From positions 1-8,281 of the forward strand of contig JAQBZY010000040.1 of assembly GCA_027620395.1 (NCBI GenBank): a stretch of 8,281 bases of DNA, given 5' to 3'. The translations under genes and the position numbers were made by a program. Positions 1 to 6,426 of this stretch are shown here, piece by piece (the stretch's first letter is position 1; each line of letters starts with the position of its first letter). The DNA is from Pseudomonadota bacterium. GTDB lineage: Bacteria > Pseudomonadota > Alphaproteobacteria > Rhodospirillales > Casp-alpha2. The notes below the pieces were generated by a model. The model searched no databases. It was not told where the DNA came from and saw only the letters and a program-made list of their open reading frames with translations.

Positions 1-2024
1 ACTTCGTCCGCGGTCAGGAAATCCGCGCCGTCCGCGGCGTCGATTTGACAGTTCACGCCGGCGAGACCTTGGCCATCGTCGGTGAAAGCGGTTCAGGCAA
101 AAGCTCCATCGCCTATTCGGCCATGCGCGGTCTGGATGCCGCCGGCCGTGTCATAAAGGGCTCGATCAAGTTTAAGGGAGTCGATCTTCTTGGGCTCGAC
201 GCCAGCGGGCTTCGCCGCATCCGGGGCTCACGCATCGCCATGGTTTATCAGGATCCGCAAACGGCGTTGAACCCGGCATTCCGGGTCGGCGACCAAATCG
301 GCGAAGTGATCCGCGAACATACCGGCTTAAGGGGCGCCGAGGTCGGCGAGCGGGTTCTGCATCTTCTGAACGGCTTAAATCTGCCGGATCCGGCCGGCGT
401 CGCCCAGCGCTATCCGCATGAACTGTCCGGCGGCCAGCAGCAGCGTGTCCTAATTGCCATGGCGTTCGCCTGCAATCCGGAACTGTTGATCATGGACGAG
501 CCGACCACCGGTCTCGACGTGACGACGGAGGCGCATATCCTCGATCTGGTCGCCGCGTTGAAAGAGGAATACGGCTCGGCGATCCTTTACATCACGCACA
601 ACCTAGGCGTTGTCGCCAGGTTCTGCCACCGCGTTGCCGTGATGTATGCCGGCGAAGTTCTCGAGGAAGGACCGGTCTCACGCGTCTTCACCCAACCGGC
701 GCACCCCTACACGCGAAATCTACTGACCTGCATCCCGCGTCTCGATTTGTCGAAACGTGACCGGCCCCTGAGCGCCATCGAAGGACGGCTTCCCAATCTG
801 TCCGACCTTCCGGGGGGCTGCATATTCGCACCCAGATGCGAGCACCGCCGCGACGCCTGCACCGAGGCCGCGCCCTCTCCCGAGCCGGTCGCTGGCGATA
901 GCGAAGACATCGTCCGCTGCATCCGCTGGCGCGAATTGCCGGCATTTCAGTTTGACCGGCATTCCCGCCAGGCAAAGTACGTCACCGTTGCTGACGCTGC
1001 GAAGGAGATGCTCGAAATCAGCCATCTCAAATGTTTTTACCCGGTGCGGCGGCGTTTGGTGGAATATTTGAGCGGCGCGCCACAGAAATTCGTGCATGCG
1101 GTCGACGACATCAGCATCCAGCTAGGCCAAGGTAGGACGGTCGCCGTCGTCGGCGAGAGCGGTTGCGGCAAGACCACGCTCGGGCGCGCCATCGTCGGCC
1201 TGCAAGTGGCGACCAGCGGCGGCCTCGTTTTCGGCGGGAAGCATCTGGAAGGGCTCGCCCGTGACCGGACACCAGACCTGCGGCGCCGGGTGCAGATTAT
1301 TTTCCAAAATCCGGATGCCACACTGAATCCGCAGAAATCCGTCGGCGAGGCGGTTGGGCGGCCGTTGGCGTTGTTCAATCTGGTGGCGCCGAGCGAGCGC
1401 CAAGCGCGCGTGGCTGAATTGCTGCGCAGTGTCAATCTGCCCGAAAGCTATGCACAGCGGTATCCGCACGAACTTTCCGGCGGCGAGAAGCAGCGCGTTG
1501 CCGCCGCCGAACCTGAGTTGATCGTTTGCGACGAACCACTCTCAGCGCTCGACGTTTCAGTTCAGGCCGCGATCCTAAACTTGCTGGTCGAACTTCAGAA
1601 GAAACATCTGACCTCGTATTTGTTTATTTCGCACGATCTCTCGGTGGTGCGCTATGTCTCCGACCTAATCGCCGTCATGTACATGGGGAGACTGGCGGAA
1701 ATAGGCGCACCCGAGGACATCTTCGTGCCGCCCTATCATCCATATACCGAGGCCTTGTTGTCGGCGATCTCGATCCCCGATCCATTGATTGAACAAGAAG
1801 TCATCCGCCTCGAGGGAGCGGTGCCGAGCCCGGTCGATCCGAAACCCGGCTGCCGGTTAGCGTCACGTTGCCCGCGCCGGATCGACGGCCTTTGCGACCG
1901 CGAGAATCCGCCGGTTCGAGAATTCAGCCCGACACACCGGCTGTATTGCCACATTCCCAGCGAAGAACTTCTCCGGATGCGGCCGGTCATCCGTTACGCG
2001 GGAACGGAAACGCCTGTCGTCTAG
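1..2024 (+). CDS. Fused dipeptide/oligopeptide-type ABC transporter ATP-binding protein (DppD-DppF-like), 5' partial
   Basis: This is the cytoplasmic ATPase subunit of a peptide/nickel-family importer, with two nucleotide-binding domains in one chain. The frame is open from base 3 to the TAG at 2022-2024, giving 673 visible residues. Residues before the TTG at 45 (FVRGQEIRAVRGVDL) match the normal start of such a domain, so the true start lies upstream and the TTG is internal. Domain 1 has Walker A GESGSGKS (81-104), Q-loop VYQDP, signature LSGGQ (423-437), Walker B LLIMDEP (483-503) and switch His (597). Domain 2 has Walker A GESGCGKT (1152-1175), Q-loop IFQNP, signature LSGGE (1473-1487), Walker B LIVCDEP (1518-1538) and switch His (1632). 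Both domains end in the Opp/Dpp C-terminal region with clustered cysteines (GCIFAPRC, GCRLASRC). Between signature and Walker B, domain 2 is five residues shorter than domain 1, where relatives usually read RVAIARAL (see findings). Permease and binding-protein genes are presumably upstream. The solute is unknown. Confidence 0.95.
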   Translation, partial: FVRGQEIRAVRGVDLTVHAGETLAIVGESGSGKSSIAYSAMRGLDAAGRVIKGSIKFKGVDLLGLDASGLRRIRGSRIAMVYQDPQTALNPAFRVGDQIGEVIREHTGLRGAEVGERVLHLLNGLNLPDPAGVAQRYPHELSGGQQQRVLIAMAFACNPELLIMDEPTTGLDVTTEAHILDLVAALKEEYGSAILYITHNLGVVARFCHRVAVMYAGEVLEEGPVSRVFTQPAHPYTRNLLTCIPRLDLSKRDRPLSAIEGRLPNLSDLPGGCIFAPRCEHRRDACTEAAPSPEPVAGDSEDIVRCIRWRELPAFQFDRHSRQAKYVTVADAAKEMLEISHLKCFYPVRRRLVEYLSGAPQKFVHAVDDISIQLGQGRTVAVVGESGCGKTTLGRAIVGLQVATSGGLVFGGKHLEGLARDRTPDLRRRVQIIFQNPDATLNPQKSVGEAVGRPLALFNLVAPSERQARVAELLRSVNLPESYAQRYPHELSGGEKQRVAAAEPELIVCDEPLSALDVSVQAAILNLLVELQKKHLTSYLFISHDLSVVRYVSDLIAVMYMGRLAEIGAPEDIFVPPYHPYTEALLSAISIPDPLIEQEVIRLEGAVPSPVDPKPGCRLASRCPRRIDGLCDRENPPVREFSPTHRLYCHIPSEELLRMRPVIRYAGTETPVV

Positions 2025-2042
2025 GGACGACGCCCCGCCACC

Positions 2043-2046
2043 AGGA
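2043..2046 (+). promoter_or_regulatory. Ribosome binding site of the dioxygenase gene
   Basis: AGGA lies nine bases before the ATG at 2056, inside the 31-bp gap after the transporter stop codon. It supports that ATG as the start. I see no terminator or convincing promoter in this gap, which favours co-transcription with the transporter gene. Confidence 0.55.
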
Positions 2047-2055
2047 TTACTTGCC

Positions 2056-3102
2056 ATGCCTCGCCTCGATCCCTTCGTTCATCCGGCAGCCTGGAAGGCG
2101 ACCGATTTTCAGGGCAAAAAAAATGACATTTCGGTCGATTTGAGCGCCGGCCATGTCGCCGCGCTCCAGTCCGCTTTGGTGGAATTGAAGGCATCCGGGA
2201 AGACAGCCCCGGAATTGATCGGCCGGCACGATTTTCCGCTTCCTGGCATCGCCGACGACATCGCCCATTGGCATCGTGAAGTTGTTCAGGGGCGCGGGCT
2301 ACTGGTGCTTCGTGGCTTCCCGGTCGATCAACTGAGCCTGCAAGACATTGAACTCGTTTGGTTCGGTATTGGTACGCATTTCGGCCGCGCCGTGTCGCAA
2401 AGCGCCATGGGCGATCTGGTCGGCCACGTCGTCAATGTTGGCGGCCAGGACGCCAAGGAGCGTGCCTACCGGAATGCACGGGAGCTTCGCCTGCATACAG
2501 ATCGATGCGATGTCGTCGGCATGCTGTCGATACGGCCGGCGATGAGCGGCGGGTTCTCCGGCTATGCCAGTGCGCTCGCGATCTACAACGAAATGATACG
2601 GACCCGGCCGGATTTGCTGACACCGTTGTGGAACGGCTTCCATCTGCATCGGTTTGGCGAAGAGCTCCCTGGCGAGCAGCCTTATTCCGCCGTGCCAATT
2701 CCGATCCTGTCTGAGAAGGACTCCGTCCCGACGGTGATACTGATGCGCGGCTACATCGACATGGCGGTCGAGGAATTTGGTTTGCCGTTCACGGACCGTG
2801 ACCGTGAGGCCATGGATCTGTTCGAGGAGATCGGCAATCGTCCGGACTTCCGTGTCGATTTCTTACTTGAACGCGGCGAGGCGGCAATCTTCAACAACTG
2901 TTGGACCGTGCACCGGCGCACCGCTTTCGACGACAATCCCGATCCTTTACTCAAGCGCCATTTGTTGCGGCTGTGGCTGAACGGGTGGGATAGCCGCATC
3001 GCCGTCGATGCCGTCGACATCCACAAGGGCGCCGACGGAATCCCCCGCCAGCAGGGTAAGACGACGTATTACGCCAAACGCCGGGATCAGGTTTCCGGAT
3101 AA
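2056..3102 (+). CDS. TauD/TfdA-family 2-oxoglutarate- and Fe(II)-dependent dioxygenase
   Basis: The 348-residue protein is predicted to be a soluble, cytoplasmic non-heme iron oxygenase that couples 2-oxoglutarate decarboxylation to oxidation of a small substrate. The iron triad is visible: H147-x-D149 in LRLHTDRCDVVG, and distal H286 in NNCWTVHRR. R301 and R305 in KRHLLRLWL are candidates for binding the 2-oxoglutarate carboxylate. The segment RPAMSGGFS (160-168) and the ending RHLLRLWLNG are typical of a TauD/TfdA-like subgroup that is often annotated only at family level. There is no signal peptide. The ATG at 2056 has an AGGA nine bases upstream. The gene follows the transporter ATPase after 31 bp on the same strand, so its substrate may be the imported solute or a product of it. 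The 3' end overlaps the convergent DUF1028 gene by 16 bp. The family call is firm; the substrate is unknown. Confidence 0.91.
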   Translation: MPRLDPFVHPAAWKATDFQGKKNDISVDLSAGHVAALQSALVELKASGKTAPELIGRHDFPLPGIADDIAHWHREVVQGRGLLVLRGFPVDQLSLQDIELVWFGIGTHFGRAVSQSAMGDLVGHVVNVGGQDAKERAYRNARELRLHTDRCDVVGMLSIRPAMSGGFSGYASALAIYNEMIRTRPDLLTPLWNGFHLHRFGEELPGEQPYSAVPIPILSEKDSVPTVILMRGYIDMAVEEFGLPFTDRDREAMDLFEEIGNRPDFRVDFLLERGEAAIFNNCWTVHRRTAFDDNPDPLLKRHLLRLWLNGWDSRIAVDAVDIHKGADGIPRQQGKTTYYAKRRDQVSG

Positions 3103-3749
3103 GGGATGGAATATGGATCGACGGCGCGCACCACATATTGGTCCATCTGGCCGCGATATATTTCCCAAAGGAAGCGGAGTTCCTCGAGCGGCGCGCGGTC
3201 GAATTCGACCCGGAGATCGACCAGCGGGAAGGGCTGTTCGTGCACCACGAGGAGGGCCGCTGATTTGATCTGCTTGAATTCACCGCCCGCTTGCAGACCG
3301 GCTTCCAGGCCGCGCAGCAAGCGCTCCGCCAAGTGTTCGGCTGGCGCTGACTCAAACGCGTCGACCATTTTTTTAGGAATTTTGTCGTTGCGGATGATGT
3401 TGCCGATGGCGCAACTGGACTTTCCCTTGGCATCTGCATGCACCGAGACAATGTGCTTGCCATGGAACGCCGCTGTCCGGCCCTTGGCGTCGATCACGGC
3501 GAGTTGCCGCCAGCCGATGGTGTCGTTGCCCTTGCGGAGCTGGGCGACAGTCTGCTCTGCCGAAAGGCCGGATTGCAGGAGGTCGAGACCCTTGGGGCCC
3601 AGTGTTGGGTCGGTCCGGTGCTGCGTGAGGACGGCGCCGACACCAGGACGGGCATACTGGCAGCGTGAACCGACTCCGATGCTCGATGTTGTGACCGCGG
3701 CGCCGAACATGCCGGTCCGCTTGCACATGCCAACCAATGAAAACGTCAT
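3087..3749 (-). CDS. DUF1028 family protein (Ntn-hydrolase-like fold)
   Basis: The 220-residue protein matches the DUF1028 family along its whole length. It begins MTFSLVG, followed by GAAVTTSSIGVGS (16-28), ARPGVGAVLTQ (33-43) and GPKGLDLLQSGLSAEQT (51-67). RQLAVIDAKGR (81-91) comes next, then AIGNII (114-119) and LAERLLRGLEAG (140-151). The C-terminal half has SAALLVVH (163-170) and VDLRVEFD (177-184). The family is grouped with Ntn hydrolases by fold; no reaction is firmly established to my knowledge. An upstream in-frame ATG at 3806 would add 19 residues, but the start at 3749 has a well-placed GGAG and matches the family's usual N-terminus. It is divergent from the MmgE/PrpD gene across a 105-bp gap, and its last 16 bp overlap the end of the dioxygenase gene. 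There is no signal peptide, so it should be cytoplasmic. It may be an accessory hydrolase of the same pathway, but that is inference from position alone. Confidence 0.92.
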   Translation of the reverse strand: MTFSLVGMCKRTGMFGAAVTTSSIGVGSRCQYARPGVGAVLTQHRTDPTLGPKGLDLLQSGLSAEQTVAQLRKGNDTIGWRQLAVIDAKGRTAAFHGKHIVSVHADAKGKSSCAIGNIIRNDKIPKKMVDAFESAPAEHLAERLLRGLEAGLQAGGEFKQIKSAALLVVHEQPFPLVDLRVEFDRAPLEELRFLWEIYRGQMDQYVVRAVDPYSIPYPET

Positions 3750-3759
3750 ATCCGTGGGT

Positions 3760-3763
3760 CTCC
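3760..3763 (-). promoter_or_regulatory. Ribosome binding site deciding the DUF1028 start
   Basis: On the minus strand GGAG lies ten bases before the ATG at 3749. This supports that start over the longer in-frame ATG at 3806. Confidence 0.6.
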
Positions 3764-3844
3764 GAAAGTGCCGGCCGAATGGCGGCAGAGGATTGTTGAT
3801 GACCAAAAGTGTAAGACGGCGCGTTACCAGTGTCCACGTTGGTG

Positions 3845-3849
3845 AGAGG
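3845..3849 (+). promoter_or_regulatory. Ribosome binding site of the MmgE/PrpD gene
   Basis: AGAGG, inside the purine-rich run GAGAGGG, ends five bases before the ATG at 3855. It is a reasonable though slightly close ribosome site. Confidence 0.5.
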
Positions 3850-3854
3850 GCGGC

Positions 3855-5231
3855 ATGTCGATAACTGCAAAAATTTCCGAATGGGTATGTGGGGCGTCGC
3901 CACTGGCGAACGGGAAGACCCTTGGATTGGCCCGCAACGCCATGATCGACATCGTCGGTTGCATGGTTGCCGGCGCCACTGACGAGGCGACCAGGCGAGC
4001 GCTAGCCGCGGTTATCGATCTCGGCGCCGGACCAGCGCATGTCGTCGGTGGCGGTGCCCGATTGCCGGCACCGCAAGCGGCGCTTGTCAACGGAACCGCC
4101 GCGCATGCGCTTGATTTCGACGACAATTATCATCCGCTGTCTGGCCACGCGACGGCGGTTTTGGCACCGGCGGTACTGGCGCTCGGCGAGGAACGCCATG
4201 CCTCGGGCGCACAGGTGCTCGATGCTTACATTGCCGGATTGGAAGCCATGAGCGTCATCGGTGCCGGGGTTAACCTCGCGCACTACGAGCTTGGCTGGCA
4301 CACCACCAGCACCATCGGCGGCATGGGCGCCGCTGCTGCCGCCGCAAGACTGTGCGGTTTCGATCCGGAGACGACGACCCGCGCCATCAGCATCGGTTTC
4401 AGCACCGCCGCCGGTTCCAAACTTCAGTTCGGGACCATGACCAAGCCGTTGCACGCCGGCATGGCGGCGATGAACGGACTGTTGGCGGCCCGCTATGCAG
4501 CGGCCGGCATCACGGCGGCGCCGGAACCGTTGGACGTGCCCTGGGGTTTCCGCGATCTCTACGTCGGCGACGGTTCGCCTGGGTATCAGAAGGCGGTGAA
4601 TGGGATCGGCGACCCGCCGGCGCTTGAGCGCTATGGGCTCAAGGTGAAAATTCATCCGAATTGCGCCAGCGTGCATACCGCCGTTGATGCGCTCCTTGAT
4701 CTCATGCGCGAACACGATCTGAAGTCCGGCGACATCGACGCTATCGAGACCGTGGTCAACAAGGTCAGCTACGAAAATTTGAGATTCGATGATCCGAAGT
4801 CGGAAATGGAGGCGCGCTTCAGCATGCAATACGCGGTCGCGCTGGCAGTGCTGAAGGGCCGGATGACACTCGCGGACTACCGGGCCGACGCGATTGGCGA
4901 TCCGGAAATTCGAGCCTGGTATCCAAAGATAACCATGACGATGGCGCCCGAGAGCGACCCCTTGCCGACCGACGTCAACGGCCGCGAGCCGGCGGAAACC
5001 CGCGTTACACTCAAGGACGGACGCATGCTCAGCAAATTTATGCAACGCGCCAAGGGGGTTTTGCAGAATCCGCTGACCGCGAACGAGATGTGGAGCAAGT
5101 TCGATGACTGCATGGCCGGCATTTCGGACCGTGGCCGTATTGGCGCCATTCGGGGAGCACTTGAGGAATTCGAGACCCTGACCGACATCGGCGATTTGAT
5201 GACGCTGCTCTCGACCGGACGGCGTCATTGA
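3855..5231 (+). CDS. MmgE/PrpD family protein (2-methylcitrate dehydratase / cis-aconitate decarboxylase superfamily)
   Basis: The 458-residue protein has the usual length of the family. Members include 2-methylcitrate dehydratase, cis-aconitate decarboxylase and iminodisuccinate epimerase, so the reaction cannot be fixed from family alone. The N-terminal helical domain has ALVNGTAAHALDFDD (76-90) followed by NYHPLSGHAT (91-100). By hand alignment with human cis-aconitate decarboxylase, the active-site set is largely kept: D87 for Asp93, H98 for His103, H149 (GWHTTST) for His159, K197 (TMTKPLHAG) for Lys207 and H274 (NCASVHTAVDA) for His277. The equivalent of Thr97 appears to be N91. A second lid-like domain covers roughly residues 260-400. 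There is no signal peptide. The protein probably acts on a small carboxylic acid. Its stop overlaps the next start (TGATG), so it is likely translated together with the amidohydrolase as a two-gene operon. No prpB or prpC lies nearby, which argues against a methylcitrate-cycle role. Confidence 0.95.
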   Translation: MSITAKISEWVCGASPLANGKTLGLARNAMIDIVGCMVAGATDEATRRALAAVIDLGAGPAHVVGGGARLPAPQAALVNGTAAHALDFDDNYHPLSGHATAVLAPAVLALGEERHASGAQVLDAYIAGLEAMSVIGAGVNLAHYELGWHTTSTIGGMGAAAAAARLCGFDPETTTRAISIGFSTAAGSKLQFGTMTKPLHAGMAAMNGLLAARYAAAGITAAPEPLDVPWGFRDLYVGDGSPGYQKAVNGIGDPPALERYGLKVKIHPNCASVHTAVDALLDLMREHDLKSGDIDAIETVVNKVSYENLRFDDPKSEMEARFSMQYAVALAVLKGRMTLADYRADAIGDPEIRAWYPKITMTMAPESDPLPTDVNGREPAETRVTLKDGRMLSKFMQRAKGVLQNPLTANEMWSKFDDCMAGISDRGRIGAIRGALEEFETLTDIGDLMTLLSTGRRH

Positions 5232-6424
5232 TGGCCGCCGCCGAGATAATTCTCGCCGACGTGCGTTTGCCTGACGGGGAAATTGGCGATCTTCGGATTG
5301 CCGGAGGGCGGATCGCCGAGATCGGCGACGGGCTTGTTCCGCTAACTGGCGATGCGGCCCGGGTCGAGGCCGCCGGTGCCTTGGTGCTGCCGGGTCTGGT
5401 CGACGGACACATGCATCTCGACAAAACTTCGACCGGCACGCCTTGGATGCCGCACCAGGCAGGTCCGGATCGGATGAGTCGGATCGAGACCGAGCGTACG
5501 CTTCGATCAAGTTTGCCGCCGGTCGCCGAGCGGGCGGCCAATTTGGTCCGGCTTTGTATCGCGCACGGCACCACGGCGATCCGCAGTCACGCCGATGTCG
5601 GTCCGGATATCGGAATATCCCATGTCGAGGCATTGCTCGAGGTTCGCCAACGGTTTGCCGAATGCGTCGATATCCAAATTGTCGCTTTCCCTCAGTATGG
5701 CGTTCTACGGGCGCCCGGAACGGCCGATCTGTTGGCCGCCGCGCTCGATGCCGGTGCCGATCTGCTGGGCGGCATCGATCCGATCGGCATCGATGGCGAT
5801 CTCAACGGACAGCTCGAGATATTGTTTTCGCTCGCCGATAAAAAGAATGTCGGTGTCGACATTCACCTCCACGATACCGGCGCCAATGGCCTCAGCGAGA
5901 TCGACGCCGTCACCGGGCGGGCCCGGTCGCTCGGCATGCAAGGTCGAGTGACCGTCAGCCATGGGTTCTGTCTGGGCGCGGCGCCGGAGCCCGTCGTCGC
6001 CGGCTTGGCCGATGCCATGGCCACGGCCGGCGTATCGCTGGTGACGCACGGCGGCGGCGCCTCGCCATTGCCGCCGGTGAAATTGCTCCGAGCCAGGGGC
6101 GTCGTGGTCTTCGCCGGAAATGACGATGTCCGCGATCCTTGGTCCCCCTATGGCGAGGGTGACATGCTGGAACGCGCCATGCTGATCGCCTGGCGATCCG
6201 GTTTCCGCACCGACGCTGATCTGCAAGTCGCTCTCGATTGCGCCAGCGGCGCCGGCAAGCAGGCGCTCGGCATGCCAGCGTCGGCTATTGCCGTCGGGGA
6301 CCCCGCGGCTTTATTCACCGTTCCGGCCGAGACGCCTGCCGACGCCGTCGCCCGGCATCCGAAGCGCCGGCTTGTGTTAAAGCAGGGCAGGGTCGTCGCC
6401 CGCGACGGGGTTTACGCCCTATGA
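5231..6424 (+). CDS. Cytosine-deaminase-like amidohydrolase (metal-dependent)
   Basis: The 397-residue protein belongs to the amidohydrolase superfamily, nearest to the CodA/AtzC-type branch that opens cyclic amides or removes exocyclic amines. It has an N-terminal beta segment ending LVLPGLVDGHMHLDKT, then a TIM barrel. By hand alignment with E. coli CodA the metal and catalytic positions are H60 and H62 (HMH), H212 (IHLHD), H244 (VSHGFCLG) and D298 (GNDDVRDPW). The pyrimidine-contacting Gln of CodA is kept as Q155 in VAFPQYG. The CodA catalytic Glu217 position is D215, and the His before the catalytic Asp is N297, so cytosine itself is a doubtful substrate. The ATG at 5231 overlaps the preceding TGA; a TTG one codon earlier is possible but less likely. 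A weak GGACGG lies just upstream. It converges on the multi-RidA gene with a 2-bp gap. It is probably the hydrolase of the locus, acting in the cytoplasm on a ring or amide substrate. Confidence 0.91.
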   Translation: MAAAEIILADVRLPDGEIGDLRIAGGRIAEIGDGLVPLTGDAARVEAAGALVLPGLVDGHMHLDKTSTGTPWMPHQAGPDRMSRIETERTLRSSLPPVAERAANLVRLCIAHGTTAIRSHADVGPDIGISHVEALLEVRQRFAECVDIQIVAFPQYGVLRAPGTADLLAAALDAGADLLGGIDPIGIDGDLNGQLEILFSLADKKNVGVDIHLHDTGANGLSEIDAVTGRARSLGMQGRVTVSHGFCLGAAPEPVVAGLADAMATAGVSLVTHGGGASPLPPVKLLRARGVVVFAGNDDVRDPWSPYGEGDMLERAMLIAWRSGFRTDADLQVALDCASGAGKQALGMPASAIAVGDPAALFTVPAETPADAVARHPKRRLVLKQGRVVARDGVYAL

Positions 6425-6426
6425 CC

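Larger units (their letters stand above)
3750..3854. promoter_or_regulatory. Divergent intergenic region between the DUF1028 and MmgE/PrpD genes
   Basis: These 105 bp are the only substantial non-coding stretch in the window. They separate two divergent starts, so promoters for both directions are expected here. I see no strong -35/-10 pair. Two imperfect inverted repeats stand out. TTGTT-GATG-ACCAA (3793-3806) has one mismatch between arms and resembles short GntR-type operators. ACCAGTG-TC-CACGTTGGT (3826-3843) has a two-base bulge in the right arm and sits just before the ribosome site of the MmgE/PrpD gene. Either could arise by chance, and no regulator gene is present in the window. Confidence 0.5.

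Noticed and set aside
45..47. TTG as the start of the transporter ATPase gene
   Set aside because: The frame is open to the left edge and the preceding residues (GQEIRAVRGVDL) belong to the domain. The TTG is an internal leucine codon.
1..2024. Transporter ATPase gene as a pseudogene because of the short second domain
   Set aside because: The frame is intact, and both Walker A motifs, both signatures, both Walker B motifs and both switch histidines are present. The missing residues may weaken one site but do not show that the gene is dead.
2116..2123. Run of eight A bases early in the dioxygenase gene as a slippage or frameshift site
   Set aside because: The frame reads normally on both sides (GKKND) and no alternative frame product is supported. 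The run simply encodes two lysines and part of an asparagine codon.
3106..3864. A plus-strand open frame of about 250 codons
   Set aside because: It is antisense to the DUF1028 gene, which has clear family motifs over its full length. The translation of this frame is low-complexity and rich in Arg and Ser.
3855..5231. A methylcitrate-cycle prpD assignment
   Set aside because: The family is broad, and no methylisocitrate lyase or methylcitrate synthase gene lies in the window. Only the family-level name is justified.
4002..5633. A long open frame of more than 500 codons on the minus strand
   Set aside because: It runs antisense through the MmgE/PrpD gene and the start of the amidohydrolase. 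Its translation is rich in Arg, Ala and Gly and resembles no family. High GC content leaves this frame open by chance.
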